NCBI RefSeq assembly: GCF_001037495.1
Contig: NZ_KQ089822.1
Coordinates: 2,995,938 to 3,059,937 of the forward strand
Direction of reading: 5' to 3'
DNA from: Citrobacter sp. MGH106
GTDB lineage: Bacteria > Pseudomonadota > Gammaproteobacteria > Enterobacterales > Enterobacteriaceae
DNA: 64,000 nucleotides
The notes below the pieces were generated by a model. The model was given only the letters and a program-made list of their open reading frames with translations, had not been told where the DNA came from and did not search any database. This document shows positions 30,582 through 41,667 of this stretch, piece after piece. Each line of letters opens with the position of its first letter. Position 1 is the stretch's first letter. Both the position numbers and the translations under genes were made by a program.

Positions 30582-30657
30582 TGGTGGGGCGTGCAGGATT
30601 CGAACCTGCGACCAATTGATTAAAAGTCAACTGCTCTACCAACTGAGCTAACGCCCC
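30582..30657 (-). tRNA. lysT: tRNA-Lys (anticodon UUU), first gene of the operon
   Basis: 76 nt with encoded CCA and a GGGGCGU / ACGCCCC acceptor stem. It is the promoter-proximal tRNA, following cpoB on the same strand after 165 bp. The order cpoB-lysT-valT-lysW matches E. coli, where the operon has seven genes; five intact ones are seen here. Confidence 0.95.
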
Positions 30658-30822
30658 ACTTTTCTCGCCGCTTTCGGGCTGTTTGATATCCCTTGGCAAC
30701 GGCGGCATATATTACTGATTTCAGATTTTAGCGCAACAAAAATTTCGATGTAAATAACTCAACTGCTTAGGAATCACACGACGCGACCAGAAATAACGCG
30801 ATTTCTGGTCGCATGGTGTGCA

Positions 30823-31611
30823 TTACATCGCGCCAAGGCGTTTTTGCGCTTGTTTAGCGCCATCAGTGCCAGGATATTTAGTGATAACCTGCTGATAAAC
30901 TGCTTTAGCTTTTGCTGTGTCGCCTTTGTCCTGCATGATGACGCCAACTTTATACATTGCGTCTGCAGCCTTTGGTGATTTCGGGAAGTTTTTAACTACC
31001 GAAGCAAAATAGAACGCCGCATCATCTTTTTTACCCTTGTTGTAATTCAACTGACCCAGCCAGTAATTTGCATTAGGCAGGTAAGTCGAATCCGGATATT
31101 TTTTGATGAAGTTCTGAAATGCCACAATCGCGTCATCCTGGCGGGATTTATCCTGCACCAGAGCAATTGCTGCATTGTAATCGGTATTAGCATCGCCAGT
31201 TTGCGCGGGCACACCTGACGCTGCGGTAGCACCTGCATCAGGCGCAGGGGTTGCTGCCCCGCCCTGATCGCTATCCACAGACTGCGCTGCCGGCGCACTA
31301 CCGCTGCCAAGATTATTCATCTGCAACAAAATCTGCTTCTGGCGCTCAACAACCTGATTCAGCTGATACTGACTTTCCTGAATTTGACCACGCAGGGAAT
31401 CAATATCGGACTGATTATCGGAGAGTTGTTGCTGGAGTTGGGTTAAAAGCTGACTGTGAGCGTTAGAAATACGCTCGAGTTGAGTGACACGGTCTTCGAC
31501 CGAGCCTGAGCCGACACTACTGATTGGCGCCTGAGCAAAAGCGGCCCAGGGGGCCGCTATGCCAACCAGTAACGACAGACTCAACAGGTGATGTCTGAAG
31601 TTACTGCTCAT
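30823..31611 (-). CDS. cpoB: CpoB, cell-division coordinator (TPR protein)
   Basis: A 262-residue periplasmic protein (formerly YbgF). Signal peptide to about residue 26 (WAAFA), an N-terminal trimerising coiled coil (SVEDRVTQLERISNAHSQLL), a low-complexity Ala/Gly/Thr linker, then C-terminal TPR repeats (YWLGQLNYNKGKKDDAAFYF, YKVGVIMQDKGDTAKAKAVY). CpoB links PBP1B-driven wall synthesis to Tol-Pal constriction of the outer membrane. It is the last protein gene of the tol-pal cluster, 9 bp after pal. Confidence 0.95.
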   Translation of the reverse strand: MSSNFRHHLLSLSLLVGIAAPWAAFAQAPISSVGSGSVEDRVTQLERISNAHSQLLTQLQQQLSDNQSDIDSLRGQIQESQYQLNQVVERQKQILLQMNNLGSGSAPAAQSVDSDQGGAATPAPDAGATAASGVPAQTGDANTDYNAAIALVQDKSRQDDAIVAFQNFIKKYPDSTYLPNANYWLGQLNYNKGKKDDAAFYFASVVKNFPKSPKAADAMYKVGVIMQDKGDTAKAKAVYQQVITKYPGTDGAKQAQKRLGAM

Positions 31612-31620
31612 GCAATTCTC

Positions 31621-32163
<543 letters not shown>

Positions 32164-32173
32164 TTATTTATTA

Positions 32174-33466
32174 TCACAGATACGGCGACCAGGCAGGGAA
32201 TTTAACCTGTCCATCGGTTGCCGGAAGACGCGCCTTGAAACGCCCATCTGTAGAAACCAAATTCAGCACGGATCCCATCCCCTGAGAAGAGCTGTAGATT
32301 ACCATAGTGCCGTTAGGTGCCAGACTTGGCGTTTCATCCAGGAACGTTGACGACAGAACTTGTACGCCACCCGCTACCAGATCTTGTTTGGCAATGTGTT
32401 GCTGCCCACTATTTGAGCTTACCATTACCATAAACTTACCGTCACTGCTTACATCAGCATCCTGGTTTTGCGAACCTTCCCAGGTAATACGCTGCGGAGC
32501 ACCGCCGTTAACGTTAACTTTATACACTTGCGGACGACCTGCCTGGTCAGAGGTAAAGGCCAGGTTTTGGCTATCCGGGAACCAGGTCGGTTCGGTGTTA
32601 TTGCTACGACCATCAGTCACCTGACGGATTTGGCCTGAGCCAATATCCATCACATACAGGTTCAGGCTACCCGTTTTAGACAGAGCAAACGCCAGTTTGC
32701 TGCCATCCGGAGAGAATGCCGGAGCACCGTTGTGACGCGGGAACGAAGCCACCTGACGAACCGCACCGTTAGACAGCGTCTGGATAACCAGCGCAGAACG
32801 TCCGCTTTCAAAGGTTACATAAGCCAGTTTAGAACCGTCCGGAGACCATGCCGGCGACATCAAAGGCTGCGGAGAACGGTGAACAACGAACTGGTTGTAA
32901 CCATCGTAGTCAGAAACACGTAATTCGTACGGGAACTGGCCGCCGTTGGTCTGAACGACATAAGCAATACGGGTACGGAACGCGCCCTTAATACCGGTCA
33001 GTTTTTCAAACACTTCGTCACTTGCAGTGTGACCCGCGTAACGCAGCCACTGCTTGTTCACTTTATACGTGTTCTGCGCCAGTACGGTACCCGGTGCGCC
33101 GCCAGTGTCTACCAGTTGATAAGCAACACTGTAGGAACCGTCCGGATTAGGCGTAACCTGACCCACAACCACAGCATCAATACCCAGCGCAGACCATGCA
33201 GCCGGCTGAACTTCTGCCGCAGAGCCCGGCTGCTGTGGCAGACGAGACCTGTCTAACGGGTTAAATTTACCGCTGTTACGCAGGTCTGCACCTACGATAC
33301 CACCGATATCTTCGGGAGCAGCGCCCGGCCCAGCCCACTGGAACGGGACTACACCAATCGGGCGCGCCGAGTCCACCCCTTGGGTGATCTCGATACGTAC
33401 TTCTGCATGCAGCACCGCTGCCCACAGCATCAGAAAACCAAATGCTACTCGTAATGCCTGCTTCAT
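32174..33466 (-). CDS. tolB: TolB, periplasmic Tol-Pal protein
   Basis: A 430-residue periplasmic protein: signal peptide to about residue 21 (VLHA), N-terminal alpha/beta domain, then a six-bladed beta-propeller with repeated W/F-SPDG blocks ([43 protein letters not shown]). It binds Pal through the propeller and TolA through its N-terminus. The second of two adjacent Met codons is chosen because it restores the usual length. Confidence 0.96.
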   Translation of the reverse strand: MKQALRVAFGFLMLWAAVLHAEVRIEITQGVDSARPIGVVPFQWAGPGAAPEDIGGIVGADLRNSGKFNPLDRSRLPQQPGSAAEVQPAAWSALGIDAVVVGQVTPNPDGSYSVAYQLVDTGGAPGTVLAQNTYKVNKQWLRYAGHTASDEVFEKLTGIKGAFRTRIAYVVQTNGGQFPYELRVSDYDGYNQFVVHRSPQPLMSPAWSPDGSKLAYVTFESGRSALVIQTLSNGAVRQVASFPRHNGAPAFSPDGSKLAFALSKTGSLNLYVMDIGSGQIRQVTDGRSNNTEPTWFPDSQNLAFTSDQAGRPQVYKVNVNGGAPQRITWEGSQNQDADVSSDGKFMVMVSSNSGQQHIAKQDLVAGGVQVLSSTFLDETPSLAPNGTMVIYSSSQGMGSVLNLVSTDGRFKARLPATDGQVKFPAWSPYL

Positions 33467-33568
33467 CATATCTCCCTTATCTGGACGGAAAGCCCACGAT
33501 AATTTAGCAGAATGTTAACAAACTCAAATACACAAAACTACCAGAACTCTGTCTCAACCTTAGACCGT

Positions 33569-33590
33569 TTTCCCCGAAATCTCGGGGAAA
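33569..33590 (-). other. Hairpin between tolA and tolB
   Basis: Perfect stem TTTCCCCGA / TCGGGGAAA directly after the tolA stop codon. No T-run follows on the minus strand, so it is more likely an mRNA-stability or processing hairpin than a terminator. Confidence 0.55.
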
Positions 33591-33593
33591 TGA

Positions 33594-34865
33594 TTACAGT
33601 TTAAAGTCCAGTTTGGCATCTTTTACTTTTTCATAAACAGCCTGGCTAGGCGGTTTAGGAATTCTGGCTGTTTTTGCAGCCGTCAACGCAGCCTGACATA
33701 ATGCTGGATCGCCACCTTCTTCGGTCACATCCAATAACAGTCCATCTGGTGCCAGCTTGATATGCAACACACAAGATTTGCCTGCATACAAATCAGCACC
33801 ATACAGACGGCTCTGAATCGCATTACGAATTTGAGATGCGTAAGCACTGATATCAGCACCTGATGCGCCACCGTTTGCACCACTTGTACCACTATCTTTC
33901 GCTGGCTGACCGTTTCCTTTCGCTCCACCGCCCGATTTCGGCGCATTCTTACCGGAGCTTAAGTCACCTAACAAGTCGTCAACACCAGAGGCTGCGGCGG
34001 CTTTCTCTGCTGCAGCTTTTTTAGCGGCAGCCGCTTTATCTGCGGCGGCTTTTTTATCAGCAGCCGCTTTTTCGGCAGCAGCTTTCTTGTCTGCTGCAGC
34101 TTTTTCCGCAGCCGCTTTCTTATCGGCAGCGGCCTTTTCAGCGGCAGCAGCTTTTGCAGCAGCGGCTTTTTCTGCTGCAGCGGCAGCTTTCTCAGCAGCA
34201 GCCTTCTCGGCTGCAGCTTGCTTAGCGGCCTCAGCCTGTGCTTTCTTCGCAGCTTCAGCGGCGGCTTTAGCAGCCTGCGCCTCAGCGACTTTCTTGGCAT
34301 CTGCAGCTGCTTTTGCAGCGGCTTCAGCCTCGGCTTTCTTCTGTGCGTCAGCAGCCGCTTTCTTCGCGGCTTCAGCGGCTTGTTTCGCCTGAGCATCAGC
34401 TTTGGCCTTCGCATCCGCAGCAGCCTTCGCTGCAGCTTCTTCAGCCTGTTTCTGTTGTTCTTGCGCTTTCGCAGCCGCGGCTTCCGCCTGCTTTTGCTGT
34501 TCCGTCTGCTCGCGCACTTTTTCCTGCGCGGCTAAACGTTCTTTCTCCAGCTGCTTCAGTCGCTCTTGCTCTGCCGCCTGCTTCTCACGAAGCTCTTCGG
34601 CTTGCTGCTGCGCCTGTTTTTCACGCTGTTCTTCTGCACGTTTCGCACTTGCCTGCTGTTGCTGCTGGCGATCGTACTGTTGGACAACGGCGCCAGGATC
34701 GACCATAACGGCGTCAATGGACGAACCGCCACCACCGCCGGCTGAAGCATCAATATGCTCATCGAACGAACTCCAGATCAGTACTGCAAATAAAATAACA
34801 TGCAGCACCGCTGAAATAATTATCGCCCGTTTGAGCTTGTCGTTTTGTTCGGTTGCCTTTGACAC
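33594..34865 (-). CDS. tolA: TolA, inner-membrane link of the Tol-Pal system
   Basis: A 423-residue protein in three parts: an N-terminal membrane anchor (about residues 13-34, IIISAVLHVILFAVLIW); a very long Ala/Lys/Glu/Gln-rich helical domain of more than 200 residues; and a C-terminal globular domain (ASQIRNAIQSRLYG onward) that binds Pal, TolB and colicins. The helical domain ends in a run of near-identical KAAADKKAAAE units, so copy number can vary between strains. It starts 64 bp after tolR. Confidence 0.96.
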   Translation of the reverse strand: MSKATEQNDKLKRAIIISAVLHVILFAVLIWSSFDEHIDASAGGGGGSSIDAVMVDPGAVVQQYDRQQQQQASAKRAEEQREKQAQQQAEELREKQAAEQERLKQLEKERLAAQEKVREQTEQQKQAEAAAAKAQEQQKQAEEAAAKAAADAKAKADAQAKQAAEAAKKAAADAQKKAEAEAAAKAAADAKKVAEAQAAKAAAEAAKKAQAEAAKQAAAEKAAAEKAAAAAEKAAAAKAAAAEKAAADKKAAAEKAAADKKAAAEKAAADKKAAADKAAAAKKAAAEKAAAASGVDDLLGDLSSGKNAPKSGGGAKGNGQPAKDSGTSGANGGASGADISAYASQIRNAIQSRLYGADLYAGKSCVLHIKLAPDGLLLDVTEEGGDPALCQAALTAAKTARIPKPPSQAVYEKVKDAKLDFKL

Positions 34866-34929
34866 TCTCGGTTCCCAAAAAACTGTTCGCCTGTTACGCG
34901 CTATCTTTCAAGCCAGGAATACGCAGACA

Positions 34930-35358
34930 TCAGATTGGCTGCGTCATCAAGCCAACAGATTTCACGCCCGCACTGTGTAACAAGTTCAGCGCTTTAATTA
35001 TTTCATCATAAGGCACGTCTTTCGCACCACCGATTAAAAAGACTGTTTTCGGATTGGCCTGCAGGCGGCTTTTCGCTTCTGCGATAACCTGCTCTGGCGG
35101 CAGTTGATCCATACGATCTTTTTCAACTACCACGCTGTATTGCCCAATACCGGAAACTTCAATAATGACCGGCGGCTCGTCGTTGCTGCTGACGGCTTGC
35201 GATTCAGTCGCGTCCGGCAGATCGACTTCCACACTCTGGGTAATGATCGGCGCTGTTGCCATAAAGATCAGCAGCAGCACCAGCAATACGTCGAGCAGCG
35301 GTACAATATTGATTTCGGACTTGAGTTCGCGACGACCTCGTCCACGCGTTCTGGCCAT
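34930..35358 (-). CDS. tolR: TolR, proton-driven Tol motor subunit
   Basis: A 142-residue ExbD/TolR-family protein with one N-terminal membrane helix containing the functional Asp (VPLLDVLLVLLLIFMATAP) and a periplasmic domain. With TolQ it forms the motor that energises TolA. It follows tolQ after 3 bp. Confidence 0.97.
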   Translation of the reverse strand: MARTRGRGRRELKSEINIVPLLDVLLVLLLIFMATAPIITQSVEVDLPDATESQAVSSNDEPPVIIEVSGIGQYSVVVEKDRMDQLPPEQVIAEAKSRLQANPKTVFLIGGAKDVPYDEIIKALNLLHSAGVKSVGLMTQPI

Positions 35359-35361
35359 GGC

Positions 35362-36442
<1,081 letters not shown>

Positions 36443-36455
<13 letters not shown>

Positions 36456-36563
36456 TCCTGCTACCTCTTTGGCTTTGTCCACTGCCCCCGGGCACTTACT
36501 TCTGTAAGCGTCTGGAGAATCCTGACCTTGCCGTCTCGATGCTTCAAGAATGCTGTTGTATAT
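36443..36563 (-). repeat. ERIC element covering the ybgC start
   Basis: About 121 bp bounded by TATAC and GTATAT ends, with the central ERIC palindrome around GGGCACTTACTTCTGTAAGCGTC. It aligns along its length, with small gaps, to the ERIC at 36999-37125. On the minus strand its end reads GCAGGAATGAATAAGTATA, which supplies the ybgC ribosome-binding site and start codon. Confidence 0.82.
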
Positions 36564-36726
36564 AGCGTTGTATTCACTTTACATCCCGGTAATGCAACAA
36601 AAGTTAGTACTTTTAACCGGTGCTACTATACGCGCGGGAATGATGCTTTGGAATGGGGGAAAGTAAACGGAGAGTAAAAAATTATGGGCTTATGCAAGCC
36701 CATAAATATTTAAGGATGTTTCTTAT

Positions 36727-37011
36727 TCAAAAGAAGAAGAAAATCAGACCAGCAACAAGCACGATATCCGCTATCAGCGGGCAGAAGATGCCCTGCCAGT
36801 GAACCGCACGAGGACGAAATCCAACGCCGTGGATTACGCCAGTACAAACCGCCCACATCAACAAAAATCCATGCCAGATTTCCAGCTCACTGGTTTTTGC
36901 CGCGAAGCGTGTGGGATCCCAGAATATGCAGCCAGCCAACACGATTGCCAGCACAAAGGAAAGCGCCCGCAAGGGGCGCTTATCCATTACCGCATAAATA
37001 TACTTTATCAT
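36727..37011 (-). CDS. ybgE: YbgE, small inner-membrane protein of the cyd operon
   Basis: A 94-residue protein with about three hydrophobic segments (ALSFVLAIVLAGCIFW, GFLLMWAVCTGVIHGVG, IADIVLVAGLIFFFF). It is co-encoded with cydABX; its function is not firmly known. Conserved sequence begins at YAVMDKRPLRA. The preceding residues MIKYI differ from my recollection of E. coli YbgE (MSKIIATL) and are encoded by the end of an ERIC element that also provides the ribosome-binding site AAAGG. The ATG at codon 9 (MDKRP) is an alternative start. Confidence 0.9.
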   Translation of the reverse strand: MIKYIYAVMDKRPLRALSFVLAIVLAGCIFWDPTRFAAKTSELEIWHGFLLMWAVCTGVIHGVGFRPRAVHWQGIFCPLIADIVLVAGLIFFFF

Positions 37012-37125
37012 CCTTTAAGCTGCCTCTTTGTTGGCTGCACCTGCTCACCCCAGTCACTTACTGATGTAAGCTCCTGGGGTTTCGCAGCCTTGCCGCCGCG
37101 ATGCACCTAAAACGATGTTGTATAT
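36999..37125 (-). repeat. ERIC element covering the ybgE start
   Basis: 127 bp, the standard ERIC length, with ends TATAC and GTATA and the signature ATGTAAGCTCCTGGGG in the + strand. It lies between cydX and ybgE. On the minus strand it ends AAAGGATGATAAAGTATA, giving the ybgE ribosome-binding site and first codons. Confidence 0.9.
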
Positions 37126-37147
37126 TGCATCGCGATAATGTTGATCA

Positions 37148-37261
37148 TTAACTTTCTTCTTGTCCGGCCTTGCCTGCTTCAACGTGCTCAAGCGCCAGCG
37201 CTGTGATTATCCCAAATGCACAGGCAAGAAGCGTTCCCAAAATCCATGCGAAATACCACAT
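37148..37261 (-). CDS. cydX: CydX, small subunit of cytochrome bd-I
   Basis: A 37-residue single-helix membrane protein starting MWYFAWILGTLLACAFGVIT-like (here with Ile-Ile-Thr) and ending in a polar GQEES tail. It corresponds to E. coli CydX, required for stability and activity of the bd-I oxidase. It begins 14 bp after the cydB stop, with AAGGAG in front. Too short for routine ORF calling, but position and sequence are diagnostic. Confidence 0.95.
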   Translation of the reverse strand: MWYFAWILGTLLACAFGIITALALEHVEAGKAGQEES

Positions 37262-37275
37262 TTTTAGCTCCTTAC

Positions 37276-38415
37276 TTAGTACAGAGAGTGGGTGTTGCTT
37301 TCAATATCTTCTTTGGTGATGCGACCGAACATCTTCCAGTAACACCAGCTGGTGTACAGCAGAATGATTGGTACAAACACCGCCGCAACCCAGGTCATCA
37401 GGTTCAATGTTCTCTGGCTGGAGGTAGCATCCCACATGGTCAGGCTCGCGTTCATCATGGTGCTGGATGGCATTACAAACGGGAACATTGCAATACCAGC
37501 AGTCAGGATGATGCAGGCCAGGGTCAGTGAAGAGAAGACAAACGCCCAGGCCCCTTTCTCCATACGAGAAGTCAGGATGGTCAACAGTGGCAGAACCACA
37601 CCCAGAGCCGGAACCAGCCACAGGATTGGTGCATTGTTAAAGTTCACCATCCAGGCACCCGCAACACGCGCCACTTCTTTAGTCATCGGGTTAGAAGCTG
37701 CATGGTGATCCAGTGCAGAAGTCACAACATAACCGTCAATACCGTAGATCACCCAGACACCAGCCAGAGCGAAGCAGACCAGAGTGACCAGCGCAGCAAC
37801 CTGAGAAGTCGTACGTGCACGCAGGTGAAGTTCGCCTACGGTACGCATCTGCAGATAGGTCGCGCCCTGGGTGATGATCATCCCAACACTCACGATACCT
37901 GCCAGCAGACCAAACGGATTCAGCAACTGGAAGAAGTTACCGGTGTAGTACAAACGCATGTACTCATCCATGTGGAACGGAACCCCTTGCAGCAGGTTAC
38001 CGAATGCCACACCAATCACCAGAGGCGGAACGAAGCTACCGATGAAGATGCCCCAGTCCCACATGTTGCGCCAGCGCATATCTTCAATCTTCGAGCGGTA
38101 ATCGAAACCGACCGGACGGAAGAACAATGCCGCCAGTACAAGGATCATCGCCACATAGAATCCGGAGAACGCAGCGGCATAAACCATCGGCCAGGCAGCG
38201 AACAATGCGCCACCAGCGGTGATCAACCAAACCTGGTTACCGTCCCAGTGCGGGGCGATGGAGTTAATCATAATTCGACGCTCGGTATCATTACGACCGA
38301 GGAAACGGGTGAGCATGCCCACCCCCATGTCGAAACCATCGGTGACCGCAAAACCAATCAGCAGAATGCCAACCAGCAGCCACCAGATAAAACGCAATAC
38401 TTCATAATCGATCAT
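37276..38415 (-). CDS. cydB: Cytochrome bd-I ubiquinol oxidase subunit II
   Basis: A 379-residue inner-membrane protein with eight or nine membrane segments, partner of CydA in the high-affinity terminal oxidase. The N-terminal FIWWLLVGILLIGFAVTDGF block and the following MGVGML motif (Asp58 region) are conserved. It lies 15 bp after cydA. Confidence 0.97.
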   Translation of the reverse strand: MIDYEVLRFIWWLLVGILLIGFAVTDGFDMGVGMLTRFLGRNDTERRIMINSIAPHWDGNQVWLITAGGALFAAWPMVYAAAFSGFYVAMILVLAALFFRPVGFDYRSKIEDMRWRNMWDWGIFIGSFVPPLVIGVAFGNLLQGVPFHMDEYMRLYYTGNFFQLLNPFGLLAGIVSVGMIITQGATYLQMRTVGELHLRARTTSQVAALVTLVCFALAGVWVIYGIDGYVVTSALDHHAASNPMTKEVARVAGAWMVNFNNAPILWLVPALGVVLPLLTILTSRMEKGAWAFVFSSLTLACIILTAGIAMFPFVMPSSTMMNASLTMWDATSSQRTLNLMTWVAAVFVPIILLYTSWCYWKMFGRITKEDIESNTHSLY

Positions 38416-38430
38416 TTGACGACTCCTGTC

Positions 38431-39999
38431 TTAGCGTGCCGGCTGAGAAGTCACAGTGGACTGCTCGTAGTGATAACGACCGGTTTTCAGGCTGCTCGGA
38501 CCACGGCGTGCGAACTTGAACATCAGGTACAGTTCAGCCACCAGGAACAGGGTATACAAGCCGCAAATCAACAGCATCGAGAAGATGAGGTCGCCAGCAG
38601 TCAGCGAAGAGTTCGCCACGGCTGTCGGTAACACTTCACCAATCGCCCACGGTTGACGGCCGTACTCTGCCACAAACCAACCGGACTCAATGGCAATCCA
38701 CGGTAATGGAATCGCATACAGCGCCGTACGCAGCAGCCATTTTTTCTCGCCGATACGGTTACGGATCACGGTCCAGAAGGATACAGCGATAATCGCCAGC
38801 ATCAGGATGCCGCAAGCCACCATGATACGGAACGCGAAGTACAGTGGAGCAACACGAGGAATGGAATCTTTCGTTGCCTGCTGAATTTGCGCTTCGGTCG
38901 CATCGGTAACTTTATCGGTATAGCGTTTCAGCAGCAGACCATATCCCAGATCTTTCTTCATGCTGTTGAACTGGTCGCGAACGGCCTGATCGGTGGAGCC
39001 AGCACGCAGTTCTTCCAGCAGCTGATACGCTTTCATCCCGTTACGGATACGCTCTTCATGCTGCACCATCAGATCTTTCAGACCAATGACGGGTGTATCA
39101 ACAGAACGGGTGGCAATGATGCCCAGCGCATAAGGAATTTGGATAGCGAAATGGTTCTCCTGCGCATCCTGGTCCGGGATACCGAACAGCGTAAAGGATG
39201 CAGGGGCAGGCTGAGTTTCCCATTCAGCTTCAATTGCGGCAAGTTTGGTTTTCTGCACGTCACCCATTTCGTAACCGGATTCATCACCCAGAACGATAAC
39301 AGAGAGAATGGCAGCCATACCGAAGCTGGCAGCGATAGCAAAGGAGCGCTTAGCAAACGCGAAGTCACGACCGCGCAGCATATAGTAGGAGCTGATCCCC
39401 AGAACGAACATCGCGCCACAAACATAACCAGAAGCCACGGTGTGTACAAATTTCACCTGTGCAACCGGGTTAAGCACCAGTTCGGAGAAGCTCAGCATCT
39501 CCATGCGCATGGTTTCAAAGTTGAAATCTGCTGCAATTGGGTTCTGCATCCAGCCGTTCGCAACCAGAATCCACAGTGCGGACAGGTTAGAACCCAAAGC
39601 CACCAGCCAGGTGACGCACATATGCTGGACTTTACCCAGACGGTCCCAGCCGAAGAAGAACAGACCTACAAAGGTGGATTCGAGGAAGAAGGCCATCAAG
39701 CCTTCGATCGCCAGTGGCGCACCGAAGATATCCCCTACATAGTGGGAATAATAAGACCAGTTAGTCCCGAACTGGAACTCCATGGTCAGACCGGTAGCCA
39801 CACCCAGAGCAAAGTTGATACCAAACAACTTGCCCCAGAACTTGGTCATATCTTTATAAATCTGTTTGCCGGAAAGGACGTAGACCGTTTCCATGATGGC
39901 CAACAAAAACGCCATACCCAGCGTTAGTGGCACAAACAGGAAGTGGTACATCGCGGTCAAGGCAAACTGTAAGCGCGACAGTTCGACTATATCTAACAT
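38431..39999 (-). CDS. cydA: Cytochrome bd-I ubiquinol oxidase subunit I
   Basis: A 522-residue haem-bearing subunit. His19 (LTAMYHFLF) is the known haem b595 ligand, and the [13 protein letters not shown] block is the family signature. The Q-loop lies between the segments after [20 protein letters not shown] and carries quinol binding. The second Met (39999) gives the E. coli start. Upstream is a long control region with FNR-type sites, fitting induction at low oxygen. Confidence 0.97.
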   Translation of the reverse strand: MLDIVELSRLQFALTAMYHFLFVPLTLGMAFLLAIMETVYVLSGKQIYKDMTKFWGKLFGINFALGVATGLTMEFQFGTNWSYYSHYVGDIFGAPLAIEGLMAFFLESTFVGLFFFGWDRLGKVQHMCVTWLVALGSNLSALWILVANGWMQNPIAADFNFETMRMEMLSFSELVLNPVAQVKFVHTVASGYVCGAMFVLGISSYYMLRGRDFAFAKRSFAIAASFGMAAILSVIVLGDESGYEMGDVQKTKLAAIEAEWETQPAPASFTLFGIPDQDAQENHFAIQIPYALGIIATRSVDTPVIGLKDLMVQHEERIRNGMKAYQLLEELRAGSTDQAVRDQFNSMKKDLGYGLLLKRYTDKVTDATEAQIQQATKDSIPRVAPLYFAFRIMVACGILMLAIIAVSFWTVIRNRIGEKKWLLRTALYAIPLPWIAIESGWFVAEYGRQPWAIGEVLPTAVANSSLTAGDLIFSMLLICGLYTLFLVAELYLMFKFARRGPSSLKTGRYHYEQSTVTSQPAR

Positions 40000-40241
40000 C
40001 ATGACTCCTTGCTCATCGCATGAAGACTCCGAGAGTGAACCCCGTTAGAAAGGGTCACACGCATGCCCCAATACAAATTTATTTGCTTCCATCCGCCGTT
40101 GCTCTTTCTTCTCATTTGAAGAAAAGGCAATGCCGAAAAGTTACAAACATGTTAATAAAACACTCAAATTGATCCCGCAATTATATTACGCCGTAAAATC
40201 CTTACAATAAACAGGTTTTTATCGAGGTAAATTTGCATTTT

Positions 40242-40255
40242 TCGATAGTGATCAA
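40242..40255. promoter_or_regulatory. Near-consensus FNR box upstream of cydA
   Basis: TCGATAGTGATCAA matches TTGAT-N4-ATCAA with one mismatch, about 245 bp upstream of the cydA start. E. coli cydA also has two FNR sites. Confidence 0.55.
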
Positions 40256-40338
40256 TTTATAGCTAATTTATCACTTCCAGACCAATTTGATCTGCAGCAA
40301 TTTAACCTCATTTTGTAGTGTTTACCAAGTTTTAAACA

Positions 40339-40352
40339 TTGATTTAAATCAA
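40339..40352. promoter_or_regulatory. Perfect FNR box upstream of cydA
   Basis: TTGATTTAAATCAA is an exact match to the FNR consensus TTGAT-N4-ATCAA. It could serve cydA and, from a distance, the divergent island. Confidence 0.78.
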
Positions 40353-40937
40353 TTTTCAATTTTAATGTTAACAATGTTTACCACGAGAGTAACTAGTAAA
40401 CATCATGTTAACGATTTGTTTTTCAATGAGTAATTGCCGTTACTACAAATGATAGATTATTTATTTAAATCTACACGATCTTTTAACCAGCTCAGACGGC
40501 AAAATGCGATAGCAGATAAAGAGTAACTATTGTTAGGTAGCTCACAGATTTTTTTTAGCAAGTCGTGGAATTTTAAATTTATACAAATTATTCATTTTAA
40601 TTTTACTTATAATTAACACCAAAATGTAACTATCTCAGCTGGAAGAGAAACTCACTGCATTCTCAACCTCAATGAAGATACCTCCCCTTCTCAAATGCCA
40701 TGCTTTCCTGTCCGAATCATCACCGCAAGTTATCACTCCCTCCCCTTTTGCGCATATGGTCCAAAGATTAAATATGTTCTGAACAATCTATTATCATTTT
40801 TATCTTAAATTTAACAAATAATATTTTTGACATATAAGATCAATAAATAAAAAACCGTTAGGTTGTTCACAAGTTATTTAGTAAGCATAAGTTTTTAAAT
40901 TATTTAAAACGACACTTAAAAAAGGCTCGCAACAAAA

Positions 40938-40953
40938 TAAGATTTCGATCACA
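40938..40953. promoter_or_regulatory. Possible CRP site upstream of the glutamate mutase operon
   Basis: TAAGATTTCGATCACA matches TGTGA-N6-TCACA at 8 of 10 positions, about 265 bp before glmS. Catabolite control would suit an amino-acid degradation operon, but the evidence is weak. Confidence 0.3.
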
Positions 40954-41217
40954 AACATAGCAAGTCATTTATTAGCGAATTCTCAAACAAATTAAGAAAA
41001 CCTCAAAAGACAAAACGCAATGCATTGTTTTTAAAGCCATTTATTAAAAATGAAATATAACAATCATTTTATGAAGGTTATTTTGAAAATAGATCAATTG
41101 CTTCCTTTTTCGCTTACACAGACACTCCAATCCTATTAAGAGGTTGCCACAATCCATGCTTTAAATATTAAAAAATAATTTTTACTTATTGACCATCAGC
41201 CCTACAGAGGATTACCC

Positions 41218-41667
41218 ATGAAGAAATCTACACTTGTTATTGGCGTCATCGGTGCTGACTGCCATGCAGTAGGCAATAAAGTTCTGGATCGCGTTTTTAC
41301 TGCTCATGATTTTCACGTAATCAACCTTGGGGTGATGGTGAGTCAGGATGAATATATTGATGCTGCGATTGAAACCGGTGCCGACGCCATCGTGGTGTCA
41401 TCCATCTACGGTCACGGTGATATCGACTGCCTCGGTTTACGTGAGCGCTGCATCGAACGCGGCCTCGGCGACATTCTGCTCTATGTCGGCGGCAACCTGG
41501 TCGTAGGTAAGCATGACTTCGCCGAAGTGGAAATGAAGTTTAAAGAGATGGGCTTTAACCGCGTCTTCGCACCAAGTCACGATCTCGAAGATGTCTGTGC
41601 GCTTATCACCAATGATATCCATCAACATAATGGCCTCGAACAGCGTTGCCTTGAAGAGGCCATCTGA
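41218..41667 (+). CDS. glmS: Glutamate mutase S (sigma) subunit, B12-binding
   Basis: A 149-residue cobalamin-binding subunit (also MutS/MamA; unrelated to glucosamine synthase GlmS). The base-off B12 motif DxHxxG is present as DCHAVG at residues 15-20, followed by VVSSIYGHG and YVGGNLVVG of the Rossmann-like B12 domain. With GlmE it interconverts L-glutamate and (2S,3S)-3-methylaspartate by a radical mechanism. AGAGGA precedes the ATG. It overlaps glmL by one base. First gene of a long + strand operon. Confidence 0.95.
   Translation: MKKSTLVIGVIGADCHAVGNKVLDRVFTAHDFHVINLGVMVSQDEYIDAAIETGADAIVVSSIYGHGDIDCLGLRERCIERGLGDILLYVGGNLVVGKHDFAEVEMKFKEMGFNRVFAPSHDLEDVCALITNDIHQHNGLEQRCLEEAI

Larger units (their letters stand above)
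40000..41217. other. 1.2-kb AT-rich control region between divergent cydA and glmS
   Basis: No convincing gene. It contains a perfect FNR box (40339-40352), a near-perfect one (40242-40255) and a possible CRP half-matching site (40938-40953). Long A/T runs between 40380 and 41150 are typical of H-NS-bound DNA. A less AT-rich patch at 40630-40790 holds a 36-codon frame without a ribosome-binding site. No cobalamin riboswitch was recognised. The mngRAB genes that occupy the cydA-suc interval in E. coli K-12 are absent. Confidence 0.6.

Noticed and set aside
30059-30657. Prophage or integrative element attachment sites at the tRNA genes
   Set aside because: tRNA-end fragments are present, but no integrase, phage or plasmid gene lies nearby and the duplicated segment is only 18 bp. 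Kept only as an alternative explanation.
29842-30657. CRISPR-like direct repeats
   Set aside because: The repeats are tRNA genes and tRNA-end duplications with irregular spacing; no cas gene is present.
33968-34535. Long frames on both strands across the tolA repeat domain
   Set aside because: They are low-complexity shadows (Arg/Leu- or Ala/Ser-rich) of the GC-rich Ala/Lys repeat of TolA.
40672-40782. 36-codon + strand frame in the cydA-glmS intergenic region
   Set aside because: No ribosome-binding site, Pro/Ser-rich composition without family resemblance, and AT-rich surroundings; chance is more likely.
40380-41217. Possible cobalamin riboswitch upstream of the B12-dependent operon
   Set aside because: No B12-box or riboswitch core could be recognised on either strand. 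A covariance search with the cobalamin models would settle it.
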